NCBI RefSeq assembly: GCF_037996765.1
Contig: NZ_JBBNAD010000004.1
Span: forward strand, 558,001 to 622,000
Direction: 5' to 3'
DNA length: 64,000 nucleotides
Source: Bdellovibrio sp. GT3
GTDB lineage: Bacteria; Bdellovibrionota; Bdellovibrionia; Bdellovibrionales; Bdellovibrionaceae
The notes beneath the pieces were generated by a model. It was given only the letters and a program-made list of their open reading frames with translations, did no database searches and was not told the DNA's origin. The translations under genes were made by a program, and so were the position numbers. Below are positions 42,980 through 53,100 of the stretch, one piece after another. Every line of letters begins with the position of its first letter. Positions within the stretch are counted from its first letter, which is position 1.

Positions 42980-43824
42980 ATTTTAAAGTGATGTCGTTCG
43001 CCTGTGAGGGGATTCGTGAATTCCAACTCGCAGGCGGTCAGTTCGATTCTTTCCTCGTCCCATCTTTTTTCAGCCCCATAGGCGTGATCGCCGATGATCG
43101 GGGATTTTTCATAACCCAGCTGTGCGCGAATTTGATGAGTGCGTCCTGTATGCAGATGAATTCTTAATTCTGTATAGGAATCCTGTTTCTTAACTTCTAA
43201 AATTTCCAGCACACATTCCTGCCATTTTTCTTTGGCCTCGTGGCTGACAACTTTCGGAGCGCGGGGCGACGGCTCCATGTAGTGTTTCAAAATTTTTGCA
43301 GCAGGAGCTTCGCCTTCGATCTTTGCGCGGTAGATTTTTTTAATCTCACGCGCGATCAGAAGTTTATTGAAGGCGGTTTGGAACTCCACAGTTTTCGCAT
43401 AGACAATCAAACCATTGGTAGGCACGTCCAAGCGGTGAGTGACATACAATTTCTGAGCAAGCGCCTCTTCCATGTAGGATTGCAGGTTTTCTCGAATGTT
43501 ATCAACGCTGCCATGAACAGGAATTCCAGAAGGTTTGTTAACAACCACGAAGTGTTCGTTCTCAAAAAAAGTACAATTTGTGAAGATGATATTACCTTTT
43601 GGGAACCTTCGCGGTTTCGTATGCACTCTTAGATAGTCACCCGAAGATACCGAAACATTTTCGTGAATACGACTATGGTTGAGATAAATGGAACCAAGGT
43701 GGATCAGGAACTCAATTTCGTCGGAAGAAAGCTGTAGAATGCTTAATAAAACATCACGCACCGACCCGGACGTCGGGCTGATTATGTGTTTTACGCCGTA
43801 TTCAAATCCTCTTTCGCTCTGCAT
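42976..43824 (-). CDS. RluA-family pseudouridine synthase
   Basis: 282 residues from the ATG at 43824; a longer frame to 43896 lacks family sequence. After an S4-like N-terminal part (~40-85) come the RluA motifs: VVNKPSGIPVH, the catalytic THRLDVPTNGLIVYAK with Asp in HRLD, and RIHLHTGRTHQIRAQL. The enzyme isomerises uridine in rRNA or tRNA. Which site cannot be told; the catalytic Asp and GRTHQIR are intact, so activity is likely. Confidence 0.9.
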   Translation of the reverse strand: MQSERGFEYGVKHIISPTSGSVRDVLLSILQLSSDEIEFLIHLGSIYLNHSRIHENVSVSSGDYLRVHTKPRRFPKGNIIFTNCTFFENEHFVVVNKPSGIPVHGSVDNIRENLQSYMEEALAQKLYVTHRLDVPTNGLIVYAKTVEFQTAFNKLLIAREIKKIYRAKIEGEAPAAKILKHYMEPSPRAPKVVSHEAKEKWQECVLEILEVKKQDSYTELRIHLHTGRTHQIRAQLGYEKSPIIGDHAYGAEKRWDEERIELTACELEFTNPLTGERHHFKI

Positions 43825-43915
43825 ACTATTCCTTATTGCGGAAAGTGAACATAGCACAGTGTGACGTGGGTGTTCAAGTGGGGCGGATGCCTGCATAGTA
43901 GGGAACCTAGGAGAT

Positions 43916-44596
43916 TTGCTTTTGGAATTTGCAAACGAGCCGATATTTCAGTGGCTGGCACAGTTCGCCTATCAACCATACATGGTGTACGCCGGTTTGG
44001 TGGGGATGATGTTGCTTTCTGCGTTCGGTTTGCCACTTCCTGAAGAGGTGACCCTGATCAGCGTGGGCATCCTGGCTTTCATGGGCGCGCACCCTGATCA
44101 TTTTCCTCCGCCATATCCTGGGGCTCCCGTCGTCAATGTTCACACCGCAGCCTTCGTGGCCTTTTTGGCGGTCTTTTTAAGTGATGTTCTTATTTATACA
44201 ATTGGAAAGGTTTTCGGGCGCAAGCTCCTGTACCATCCACGTGTTCATAGAATGTTTCCCCCGCACCTGATGAAGCGTGTGGAGGAGTGGACTCACAAAT
44301 ACGGAGCGTATGCTTGTGGTATTTTTCGTTTCACTCCAGGCATTCGCTTTCCGGGTCATTTGGCCTGCGGGATGTTGCATTTTCCTGTTTGGAAGTTCCT
44401 GGTGATTGATGGCCTTGCTGCGGCGATCAGTGTTCCGACTCAGATTTATCTGTTGGCTCACTTCGGCGAGCCGATCCTGAATAAGCTGCGTCAGTTTAAG
44501 CTGGTGGTGTTCGGGATTATCGCCCTGTTGCTGGTCTACTTCGTAGTTAAAAAGATTCGCGAAAAAATGCAGCAAAAGAAAAAAGCCGCCGTCTAA
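43916..44596 (+). CDS. DedA-family membrane protein
   Basis: 226 residues, TTG start at 43916 with AGGAG close upstream (a second TTG at 43922 is spaced better). The DedA signature is seen: GLPLPEEVTLISVGIL near residue 40, and FRFTPGIRFPGHLACGM, the arginine/proline-rich helix typical of the family. Four to five membrane helices and a basic C-terminus. DedA proteins are implicated in phospholipid scrambling and membrane homeostasis. A terminator follows. Confidence 0.88.
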   Translation: MLLEFANEPIFQWLAQFAYQPYMVYAGLVGMMLLSAFGLPLPEEVTLISVGILAFMGAHPDHFPPPYPGAPVVNVHTAAFVAFLAVFLSDVLIYTIGKVFGRKLLYHPRVHRMFPPHLMKRVEEWTHKYGAYACGIFRFTPGIRFPGHLACGMLHFPVWKFLVIDGLAAAISVPTQIYLLAHFGEPILNKLRQFKLVVFGIIALLLVYFVVKKIREKMQQKKKAAV

Positions 44597-44598
44597 AA

Positions 44599-44624
44599 AA
44601 ACCTGGTTAAGCCAGGTTTTTTTA
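44599..44624. terminator. intrinsic terminator
   Basis: ACCTGG (44601-44606) pairs with CCAGGT (44612-44617) within an A-run and a long T-run; it can serve both convergent genes. Confidence 0.85.
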
Positions 44625-44646
44625 TTTGTACAATTGGCGGATAGTT

Positions 44647-46765
44647 TTAGTTCGGAACAATTGGTGACGGCTGGAACATTTGTTGACCGATACCATTTTC
44701 ACCGAAGAACTCTTGGCCCCAGCATTTCACAGTATTGGTGGTATCAGAGATCGCGCAGAGATTGTAATTACCCAGTCCGACGTCTTTATAAGTATCAGTG
44801 GCATCCATTATAGTCGGATTAACAACGTTTGAACTCCAGTAACCCCAGCATTTCAAAACATTGCCTGTCGTAAGGCCACACGTTCTGTTGCCAGTTATGA
44901 ATATTTTTGAATATGTTACGCCCGAGTCTGTGACCGTGGGCACTCGATTGGTCGTTGTTGAACCTTGTCCTAATCGGCCATTGCTTCCGTCGCCCCAGCA
45001 TTTCAATGCGCCGGTAGTCGTAATGCCGCAGACGATATCACTTCCGACTGCGACTTTGCTGTAGGACTCAGATGCATCCACGGCAGTTTGTGTTGTTGCG
45101 ATACTGTTTGTGGTTGTCTCATAGCCCCAGCAAAAAAGTTTGTTGGAGGTATTAATTGCGCAGGTTTGAGTGGCACTGACCCTTACGTAAGACCAAGTGC
45201 CAGCCACCGCAGTCGGTGAGAGAAAGGCCGCACCTGTGCCGTCGACTTGATTGTATATATTTAAACCCCAGCATTTGATTGTCGTTCCGGTAAGGCCACA
45301 AGTATGCATATCATCTCCCACAGAAACGTCCGAATATGTGCTTGAAGAGTCAATCGCTTGCGGAGTGTTTTTCGTTGAGGATGACCCGTTACCCAGATAG
45401 CCAGTACCCCAACAGTAAAGTTTCCCATCGGAACGAATGGCACAAGTGGATTTGGTTCCCATGCTGATTTTTGAGTAGTTATTGGCGCTGTCGATAAATC
45501 GCGGATAAGGCTGTGAGGTAAATCCACCATCACCCAAATTACCATTTTCATTATGACCCCAACATTTCAACTTGCCGGCGCTTGTAATCCCGCAATTGGC
45601 CGGTGCGAAGTTAGAAATGTAACTGCTTGCAGTCACTGAATTATAGGTGGCACCTTGATCAATAGTCACAGGGGCACTAGGGTAGCTGTTGGCACCATTT
45701 GCCAGCTCTCCGTAAAGATTTGAACCCCAACATTTTAACATTCCATTTGTGGTCAACGCGCAGGCTGAGATACCTGTTAATATATTTGGACTTGTTAATC
45801 CAACGAAGGAGACCGACGCTTGCGCGTAATTGACTCCGGAGTCGATGACGATAGGTGCGCCCGAAGTCGCGGAGTTAAGGGCAGGGCGTAGGCGCCCCAA
45901 AGGTAACATCCCATAAGCTCCATTACCCCAGCATTTTAAAACATTCGTGGAAGTGATGCCGCAAGAGTACTGATATCCTGCAGTGACTGAAGTGTAGACC
46001 ACGCCATTGTCCATTTGATATGGATATCCCTTCAAGGTAGCTGGGCTCGTGCTTCCTGCAGCACCAAAATTGTTATTTCCCCAACAGTACAGTTGCCCGG
46101 TCGTGGAAATTGCGCAGGTATGTTCGTTTCCAGCTGCAACTTTATTGAATGCCGTGGTGGATAATATCGAAATGGGGGAAGTGCTGTCGGTTGTGGAATT
46201 GTTTCCTAGCCGTTTAAAGTCATTTTCTCCCCAACAGCGCAGCAGATTTGTTGTTGTAACGCCGCAGGTGTGAATATACCCAAGGGAAATATCCTGGTAC
46301 TTGTTGGGAGAATCAATAACTTTTGCAACACTCACTGAGCTTGTACTTGCATCCCCAACTTGTCCGGAACTGTTGAAGCCCCAGCAAATCAAGGTTCCGT
46401 CTGTGCGAATGGCGCAGCCGTGGTTGTTTCCAAGTGAAACTTTTTGATAGGTATTGGTGTCATCAATAAGTAAAGGAGTGGTAGAGCTATTCACACCAGA
46501 TTTACCAAATGAATTGGCGGCGCCCCAACAATACAAAGCGCTTGCCGGTGACGCGGCGGCATCACTGATCGCACAAGCCCAGCTTTGACTTGTTGCCACT
46601 TGTGCCCAGGTAATTCCCCCTGACACAGTCGTTGGTGACGAGCGCTGTGTGGTTGTACCGTCACCCACTTGTCCGTTTTGATTTCGCCCCCAGCACTTCA
46701 TGGATTTATCACTAAGAATTCCACATGTGTTGCCGGTGCTGGCACTGATAGAGGTAAATTTTAAG
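44647..46765 (-). repeat. RCC1-type blade repeats (14 CWG units), coding
   Basis: Fourteen units each with a Cys in an AC/GC-x-I strand and a CWG motif, average about 50 residues. Fourteen equals two rings of seven. Divergent at the DNA level, so not a recent amplification. Confidence 0.8.
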
Positions 46766-49700
46766 TTTGACGTTTGGTCAAAGACCAGACGGCGGCTAAT
46801 CTGCGTGGCTACGCCCGGAACGGCGCCGGTTGCAGTGACATCAGTAATAGCCAGTTGAATAGTTTTTGAACTACCAGCTGTGCTATTACCAACATAAGTT
46901 GCCGCTAATGAAGCTGTCGTAGAACCTGCGGGGATAGTGACAGTTGTTGCCCCCAAGGTGTAGTCACTACCATAAACTGCTGAAGTGAATAATGAAACCG
47001 GCTGGACTTGTAAAGTCACATCATAAGCCAGTGCCTGATTTAAAGTAACCGCGAAAGGCTGGGAATTTGAAGAAGTTCCTTTTTGAGTAACTTCAGCAGG
47101 GTTTGTCCAACCAACCGTGACTGGATTGGTTACTGTGACACTGGTTCCGGCCGTGGCCGACGCAGAATTAAGGCCACTGTTTTGTGCTGCACCCGCGGCG
47201 ATGGTAAAGGATAGTGTGCCGTTGATTGCGGTACAATTGGTTATGTCGACATAGGCAGACGCTAGGGGGTCGCTACCGCTGGCAATAGATACAGAGCATC
47301 CCTGGGTTCCAGTGCCCGTGAGGGTGATATCAGCGGGGTTTAAAGTCACAATAGTGGCACCCGTAATGGTGATGGTACTGCTAAACTGAGCTGCCACACT
47401 TCCCGTCGATAGAGAGGAAGTTCCATTGTAATATCTTAAATTACCAATAGAGATTGTCGGTGCCGTGGGGGTCGCCACAGCTGCATTACTGGATGTGGAC
47501 GATGCATTCGCAGAATTACCAGCAGCGTCGGTGGCTGTGTTCGCAGCCAGCGTGATATTCAGAGTTCCTGCGCTAGAGCATCCGGAAACACTCACGGTTC
47601 GGGTTGTTGATCCCGTACCTGCAACCACAGCACTGCATCCGGTTGTCGTACCACCTAAAGTGATGTCAGTTGCTGCTAAAGTAATCGTACTGGCACCAGA
47701 GTAGGTGACTGTCCAAACGTAAGTGGTTGCATAGTAGCCGGAGGTTGGTGACGGAGAAGACAAAGACAACGTCGGCTTGGTGTTATCCACAGTGACTGTT
47801 CTAGTCGAACCGCTTGCCGCTGCAGCTTGAAGTCCACTCGGACTCTCCGCCGAGTTTGCTGCAATATTAAAGTAAAGGGAGCCACTACCAGTACAACCGG
47901 AGACGGATACTTTATTTTGGGTTGAATTTAACGAGGTCGTGTTGATACTGCAACCGGCACTCGCACCCGAGAGAGTAATGTAGGAATTGTCCAACAAGAT
48001 GGTACTTGCCCCAGTGTATGTCACAGTCCATTCAAATGTTGCTGAGGAATTGCCTGTCGTCGGTGTTGCTGTCGCAATGCTAATTGTCGGAGCCGCGTTA
48101 CTAATCGTTGCAGTGCTTGCCGCCGTAGATGCCGTTTGATTTCCGATGGAATCTGCAGCGGCTCCTGCAGCCACTGTAAAGCCCACGTTGCCAGTTCCTG
48201 TACAACCCGAAACAGTCACAGTACGTTGTGACAGACCAGAACCCGTGATTGAAGTCGAACAACCAGCGGTGGTCCCTGTTAAAGTGACAGAGCTTAGATT
48301 TACGGAAGCCGCGTTCGTCATATCCACAGTCCAAACAAAGCTGGTCGCACTAGAACCCAATGCAGGGGTCGGACCATTGATCGCTAATCCAGGAGGAGTG
48401 TTGTCTACGGTCGCACTGGCAGAGGGACCCGTTGCCGCACTGGCAACACTGGTTGCACTTTGCGCAGAATTTGCAGCCACGGAAATATTCACAGTTCCAT
48501 CGCCAGAACAACCGCTGACAGTCACAGTTCTGGTTGTCGTGCCGGAACCAGACACCACAGCAGAACAACCTGCCGTCGCAGTGCCACCGAACGAAATATC
48601 AGAATTTGCCAAGGATACTGTCGCGGCACCAGAGTAAGTAACCGTCCAAACAAATGAAGTGGAGCTGTTACCTGTGCTTGGAGATGGTGAAGAGAAGCTT
48701 AATGTTGGTGCACTGTTATCCACAGTCGCTGCGGTGCCTGCGGAGCCTGCTGCTGCGGAATTTCCTGCAGCGTCCACTGCGCTGTTCGCAGCCACTGAAA
48801 TATTGACTGTACCGTTTGCGGCAGAACAACCACTCACGCTGACGGTGCGTGTGGTCGTACCCGTACCAGCAACCACGGCGGAACAGTCCGTTGTAGCAGT
48901 TCCCGTCAGGGAAATATCTGTATTCGTTAAAGTGACAGACGAAGCGCCTGTATAAGTAATTGTCCAAACGAAAGTGGCCGAGCTTCCACCAGTTGTTGGT
49001 GAAGGGGAGGAGAATGCCAAAGTCGGAGCCGTGTTATCCACAGTCGCAGACGTTCCGGCAGTTTGTGCAATTGCCTGATTGCCCGCTAAGTCTGACGCTG
49101 AATTTGCTGCCACTTGAAGACCAACTGTGCCCGTGCCTGTACAGCCAGAAACCGTGATAGTGCGAGTGGTAGTACCACTGCCAGTTACAGCAGCGCTGCA
49201 ACCTGTGGATGTCCCAGTCAACGTGATGTCCGTATTTGCCAAGCTAACAGTGTTTGCACCTGAATAAGTGGCCGTCCAAACAAAGCTCGTAGCACTGGTG
49301 CCAAGAGCAGGGGTCGGGCCAGTAAGACTTAATGTTGGCGCAACGGTATCTACTGAAAAGCTTAAAGTACTTGAAGCATCATTCGCGTTCGAGAATGAAT
49401 CATGAAATTGACCAGCCGCAATTGCAACGCTTGTGGTGCCGTCGCCTTGGGGAATCAAGTTAAATGAATAAGAACTTCCTGAACCCGTAAACCCAGTCAC
49501 GGTCGCATTGACTAACGTCAAATCAGCAGAAGTTAAGTCTGTGGTACTAGCCGTCGTCGTCAAAGTCACAGGAATGCTGGTTGCATTCGTGTTAGTGTTC
49601 GTTACCGAGGAAAGGCTAGCCATTAAGCTTGTGCTATTAATAGTGGCCGTTGAAGAAGGACCCGCCGCTGCAGAACTATTGCCAGCAGAATCTTGTGAGG

Positions 49701-51579
49701 ATCCCGCTGCCACTGAAATTCCCAAGGTACCATCATTCGTACAACCACTGATTGTCACGGTGCGAGTTGCCGTGCCCGTACCTGTGACGTTTTTCAAACA
49801 TCCAGCCGTAGCCGTGCCGTTTAAAGTGATGTCAGCCGCACTTAAAGTAACGCTGTCAGCATTCGTGTAAGTCACAGTCCATACATAACTCGCACTCGAG
49901 TTCCCAGCAGAAGGTGAAGGGTTTGAGATTGCAAGTGTTGGAGCGATATTATCTATCGTAACAGAAGCAGAAGGACCTGCTGCCAAACTTTGATTTCCAA
50001 TCGTGTCTGTTGCGGTATTGGCTGCCACAGAAACTGCAAGACTTCCATTGCCGGTACAGCCACTGACGGAAATCACTCGGCTGGTCGTGCCGCTGCCACT
50101 TACGGAAGTAGAACAACCCGCCGTCGCAGTGCCACTTAAAGAGACATCACCGTTAGCAAGGCTGACGGCATTTGCACCTGTATAAGTCACTGTCCAAGTG
50201 AAAGATTGCGAGCTGTTGCCAACAGACGGTGAACCAGCAGAAATTACGACAGCAGGGCCCGTGTTATCTGCCGTCGCATAAGTCGCAGTGTTGTTGGCCG
50301 CTGTAGTATTGCCTGCAACATCCGTCGCAGTTCCGGCAGCAATTGCAATTCTAAAAGTGCCATCACCCGTACAACCCGTCACAGTCACTGTGCGAGAAGC
50401 CGTTCCCGTACCACTGACACTCGCAGAGCATCCCGTGGTCGAGGTTCCATTAAACGTGATATCGCCAGCAACCAAACTGATTGCGGAAGCACCACTGTAG
50501 GAAACTATATATTCGAAGCTGGTGTCTTTATTGCCAGATGTTGGCGAAGGTGCGCCAATCGCCAACGTAGGCGCCGTACGGTCACTATTAAAGGACAAGG
50601 TGTTAGATGCCAGGTTGTCAGAGCCCAATGCATTTTGAACTCGTGTGGAAGGCAGCTGAAGCGTAACCGGGCCATCAGAACTTGGGAGAAGATTTAAGGT
50701 ATAAGAACTTCCTGAACCTGCAAGCCCGCTCACGGTGCCGTTGGTCACTGTGAAGTCACTAAGTGCCAAACCAAAGACCGAAACAGTACCGAAATCAATC
50801 GTGACCGGGATTGAAGCTAAATTATTTGTGGAAGTTGCAACCGAAGAAAGTGTTGGCAGGGGAGTGTTCACGTCATAAATCCAGATCATGGCGTTGGAGG
50901 CAAAACTAGTGTTGCCTGCAGCATCGTGGGTTGCGCCTTGAGGTAATGTCACCGTGATATTTGCAGAAACCGCAGGCAACACGGTGAGCTGATATTGAAC
51001 GCCACTTCCAGTCAGAGATGTTGCGACTGCGCCACCACCAACAAGATTAAAGCTGCTTAAATCCAAACCCTCTACCGGTTCGCTGAAGGTAATGTCCAGG
51101 ATGTGGGCCGCTACATTAGTAGGTGAGGGTTGGGAGCTTGTGATATTCACCGTGGGACGAACAGTGTCGACCACGACCACCACTTGTTCAGCAGCAACAG
51201 GAGTGTTCTGTGACTTTTTTTCCAAGGTCACGTTTTGATCGGGGAAGTTAATGGATACCGGACCGTCATTCGTGGCAGTGACATCAAAATCGTATTTACT
51301 ACCTGAACCCGTGAAATTAGAAATAGTACCGTTATCAACTGCGATGGAGGATTGGGTGATACCCGTCACAGGTTCTGAAAAGACCAAAGACACAGGGATT
51401 ACGGACTGATTGGAGACGGTGTCGGTATTAATGATGATTTTTACGCTGGCAGAGGAAGTCAATGAAGAGATTGCAAGATCCAGGCTGCAACCTGCAAAAC
51501 CAAAAAGAAACACTGTCGCCAGGGCGACGTGAAACACGCGTGTTTTCATGAATGAGGCAAGACGTTCCAGATTATCCAT
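44647..51579 (-). CDS. giant lipoprotein with Ig-like modules and RCC1-type propellers
   Basis: 2310 residues. The start may be 51579 or the ATG at 51549, which begins directly with a lipoprotein signal (MKTRVFHVALATVFLFGFAGC); neither has a clear ribosome site. After two to three Big-like modules (residues ~40-330), ten modules of about 95 residues follow (DNTAPTLAxSSPSP opener, FVWTVTYSGA, AGCSAxVxGTGTTTRTVTVSGC with paired cysteines, and VAANTATDxAGN). A Calx-beta-like part precedes ~700 residues with 14 repeats of C-x-I ... CWG, an RCC1-type pattern that fits two seven-bladed propellers. The protein is probably surface-exposed and could mediate attachment or binding; this is inference. 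Confidence 0.88.
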   Translation of the reverse strand: MDNLERLASFMKTRVFHVALATVFLFGFAGCSLDLAISSLTSSASVKIIINTDTVSNQSVIPVSLVFSEPVTGITQSSIAVDNGTISNFTGSGSKYDFDVTATNDGPVSINFPDQNVTLEKKSQNTPVAAEQVVVVVDTVRPTVNITSSQPSPTNVAAHILDITFSEPVEGLDLSSFNLVGGGAVATSLTGSGVQYQLTVLPAVSANITVTLPQGATHDAAGNTSFASNAMIWIYDVNTPLPTLSSVATSTNNLASIPVTIDFGTVSVFGLALSDFTVTNGTVSGLAGSGSSYTLNLLPSSDGPVTLQLPSTRVQNALGSDNLASNTLSFNSDRTAPTLAIGAPSPTSGNKDTSFEYIVSYSGASAISLVAGDITFNGTSTTGCSASVSGTGTASRTVTVTGCTGDGTFRIAIAAGTATDVAGNTTAANNTATYATADNTGPAVVISAGSPSVGNSSQSFTWTVTYTGANAVSLANGDVSLSGTATAGCSTSVSGSGTTSRVISVSGCTGNGSLAVSVAANTATDTIGNQSLAAGPSASVTIDNIAPTLAISNPSPSAGNSSASYVWTVTYTNADSVTLSAADITLNGTATAGCLKNVTGTGTATRTVTISGCTNDGTLGISVAAGSSQDSAGNSSAAAGPSSTATINSTSLMASLSSVTNTNTNATSIPVTLTTTASTTDLTSADLTLVNATVTGFTGSGSSYSFNLIPQGDGTTSVAIAAGQFHDSFSNANDASSTLSFSVDTVAPTLSLTGPTPALGTSATSFVWTATYSGANTVSLANTDITLTGTSTGCSAAVTGSGTTTRTITVSGCTGTGTVGLQVAANSASDLAGNQAIAQTAGTSATVDNTAPTLAFSSPSPTTGGSSATFVWTITYTGASSVTLTNTDISLTGTATTDCSAVVAGTGTTTRTVSVSGCSAANGTVNISVAANSAVDAAGNSAAAGSAGTAATVDNSAPTLSFSSPSPSTGNSSTSFVWTVTYSGAATVSLANSDISFGGTATAGCSAVVSGSGTTTRTVTVSGCSGDGTVNISVAANSAQSATSVASAATGPSASATVDNTPPGLAINGPTPALGSSATSFVWTVDMTNAASVNLSSVTLTGTTAGCSTSITGSGLSQRTVTVSGCTGTGNVGFTVAAGAAADSIGNQTASTAASTATISNAAPTISIATATPTTGNSSATFEWTVTYTGASTILLDNSYITLSGASAGCSINTTSLNSTQNKVSVSGCTGSGSLYFNIAANSAESPSGLQAAAASGSTRTVTVDNTKPTLSLSSPSPTSGYYATTYVWTVTYSGASTITLAATDITLGGTTTGCSAVVAGTGSTTRTVSVSGCSSAGTLNITLAANTATDAAGNSANASSTSSNAAVATPTAPTISIGNLRYYNGTSSLSTGSVAAQFSSTITITGATIVTLNPADITLTGTGTQGCSVSIASGSDPLASAYVDITNCTAINGTLSFTIAAGAAQNSGLNSASATAGTSVTVTNPVTVGWTNPAEVTQKGTSSNSQPFAVTLNQALAYDVTLQVQPVSLFTSAVYGSDYTLGATTVTIPAGSTTASLAATYVGNSTAGSSKTIQLAITDVTATGAVPGVATQISRRLVFDQTSNLKFTSISASTGNTCGILSDKSMKCWGRNQNGQVGDGTTTQRSSPTTVSGGITWAQVATSQSWACAISDAAASPASALYCWGAANSFGKSGVNSSTTPLLIDDTNTYQKVSLGNNHGCAIRTDGTLICWGFNSSGQVGDASTSSVSVAKVIDSPNKYQDISLGYIHTCGVTTTNLLRCWGENDFKRLGNNSTTDSTSPISILSTTAFNKVAAGNEHTCAISTTGQLYCWGNNNFGAAGSTSPATLKGYPYQMDNGVVYTSVTAGYQYSCGITSTNVLKCWGNGAYGMLPLGRLRPALNSATSGAPIVIDSGVNYAQASVSFVGLTSPNILTGISACALTTNGMLKCWGSNLYGELANGANSYPSAPVTIDQGATYNSVTASSYISNFAPANCGITSAGKLKCWGHNENGNLGDGGFTSQPYPRFIDSANNYSKISMGTKSTCAIRSDGKLYCWGTGYLGNGSSSTKNTPQAIDSSSTYSDVSVGDDMHTCGLTGTTIKCWGLNIYNQVDGTGAAFLSPTAVAGTWSYVRVSATQTCAINTSNKLFCWGYETTTNSIATTQTAVDASESYSKVAVGSDIVCGITTTGALKCWGDGSNGRLGQGSTTTNRVPTVTDSGVTYSKIFITGNRTCGLTTGNVLKCWGYWSSNVVNPTIMDATDTYKDVGLGNYNLCAISDTTNTVKCWGQEFFGENGIGQQMFQPSPIVPN
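47130..50580 (-). repeat. ten Ig-like modules of ~95 residues, coding
   Basis: Each carries two conserved cysteines (TAGCS and VSGC) about 15-20 residues apart. One unlike module without the cysteine pair interrupts the row near 49350-49640. DNA identity is moderate, with similar stretches around the TVSGCTG coding segment. Confidence 0.8.
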
Positions 51580-51931
51580 ATCTGTTTCATCGGCCTAAAT
51601 ACGAGTTTTCTACAGAGTGATGTCTTAACTTGAGCCGGGTGATTTAGCTATTGTAATGAAACTTGCTGTGTTCACATTTGCGATCGGCTGAGAGAGAATA
51701 TAGCCGTGCTAATTTGCGGCAGTATTTAGAAATGACTTTATATTTGGATACTTACTCAGATCTCCTGTGAGGTATTTTTTAAAAAGTCGCCGTCACTTTG
51801 GGACTTGTCTATTCTACAGCCGTGATAATTGCCGCCTGACACACTTCTGTACCACAGTTCGAATATTGACTAAATTGTGCAAAAAAAAAGGGAGCCAAGG
51901 CTCCCTTATAGTTTTGTATTTACGTTGAAAA
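51580..51931. other. gene-free stretch upstream of the giant lipoprotein
   Basis: About 350 bases, AT-rich, with no coding frame of note. It contains the terminator at 51881-51906 for the minus-strand gene beginning at 51932; promoters for the giant gene should be here but I could not place hexamers. Confidence 0.6.
51881..51906 (-). terminator. intrinsic terminator
   Basis: GGGAGCC (51890-51896) pairs with GGCTCCC (51899-51905); read on the minus strand, a run of nine T follows. It ends the 51932-52990 gene. Confidence 0.88.
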
Positions 51932-52990
51932 CTAAGCGGCTTTCACACCGTGAACCAACTCTTCAGTCACTTCACATGATAAGTGCAACGCCACTGGTTT
52001 GTTGTGGTGTTTCGGCTCGATGTCCTTCCAGAAGATTTTTTCATAGCCATTTTGCAAGGCAAAGACCTCTTCGCGGATTTTGAACAACAAACCAGCCGGG
52101 GAGCCCAACAACCAATCAATTTGCACCAGATAGAAAGCCTCTTCCAGCTCCACCGGATTCATTGATGTGATGAAGGATTTTGGCAGATTGTTCACCAGAT
52201 GGCAGGCATTATGTGAATATTTTTGGAAGGCCTTCTCCATTGGGTGAGCGAACAGCTTTTCCACGCGGGCATCCGGAGTGCCACGACCCGTGAACGGCTC
52301 AGAGAAACGTTTGAAGTTCCAATACAACAAAGCGTCGTTTACAACGTATTCCACGCGTGGCAAGTAGTCTGTCACGGCGTCGACCTTCACAGCTTCATGG
52401 GAAGCGTCCTGAACATGGGCATTGTGATCAATCGCCACAAGGCTGCGCAGGTTGTAAAGGAAAGAGTAAAGCGTGTGTAGCTTATCCATAAACGGTTTAG
52501 AGAAATTCAAACCGAAATTGTAAAGCAAAGGCGCTCCGACTTTATTTTCAAACCAAGAGAATGTTTCAAGCAAAGGTCCTAAAGCTGTCAGATCCATTCC
52601 AGATGGCGTCATGGCAACTTCAAAAGTTTCATTGAAATGTTCTTCAAACAAAGCGCACAGTTTTGGATCTACCACAGGAATCAGGGATTGCAAGGAGCGA
52701 ACGCGCTCATGGGAGCGGGAGTAGATCTCAACATGGGGATCCAAAGTTGACCAGGCATCCATCGCAAAAGGATAATTCATGTGCTTAGTTGCGAGAGGGG
52801 ACTTGATATAGGAGTTCAATTTGACAAGTGACAAACCCACCAGGGCATCACTCATGTATTTGAATGGAGCGTGTGGTTTGAATGTCTTAAAGTTCGCTTC
52901 GTCATTCCAGAAATGAACTTTCTCGGGCTTCAGTGTGGCGCCCTTAGCCATAGAAACGTCAAAACCCAAACGCAATCCGTTGTGCTTCAT
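51932..52990 (-). CDS. conserved-looking protein of unknown function
   Basis: 352 residues from the ATG at 52990, which has GAAGGAG 9 bases upstream; a longer frame to 53014 has none. No signal peptide, no membrane segment. The sequence is rich in aromatic and His residues, with helical stretches (LETFSWFENKVGAPLLYNFGL, KLHTLYSFLYNLRSLVAI). No family or catalytic motif is recognised. It is monocistronic, with a strong terminator. Confidence 0.65.
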   Translation of the reverse strand: MKHNGLRLGFDVSMAKGATLKPEKVHFWNDEANFKTFKPHAPFKYMSDALVGLSLVKLNSYIKSPLATKHMNYPFAMDAWSTLDPHVEIYSRSHERVRSLQSLIPVVDPKLCALFEEHFNETFEVAMTPSGMDLTALGPLLETFSWFENKVGAPLLYNFGLNFSKPFMDKLHTLYSFLYNLRSLVAIDHNAHVQDASHEAVKVDAVTDYLPRVEYVVNDALLYWNFKRFSEPFTGRGTPDARVEKLFAHPMEKAFQKYSHNACHLVNNLPKSFITSMNPVELEEAFYLVQIDWLLGSPAGLLFKIREEVFALQNGYEKIFWKDIEPKHHNKPVALHLSCEVTEELVHGVKAA

Positions 52991-53100
52991 AGAAAAATAC
53001 TCCTTCGCAATCACATTTATCGGAGCAAGTCGGGGGTTGTTCGAGTCCTGAAATTATGCAAGTCTATAGGCCAGTAGGCTGACCTGTGGGGGACGCGAAT

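Noticed and set aside
47130-50580. CRISPR-like or satellite array
   Set aside because: The repeats are protein-coding modules of about 285 bases with divergent DNA, in one open frame.
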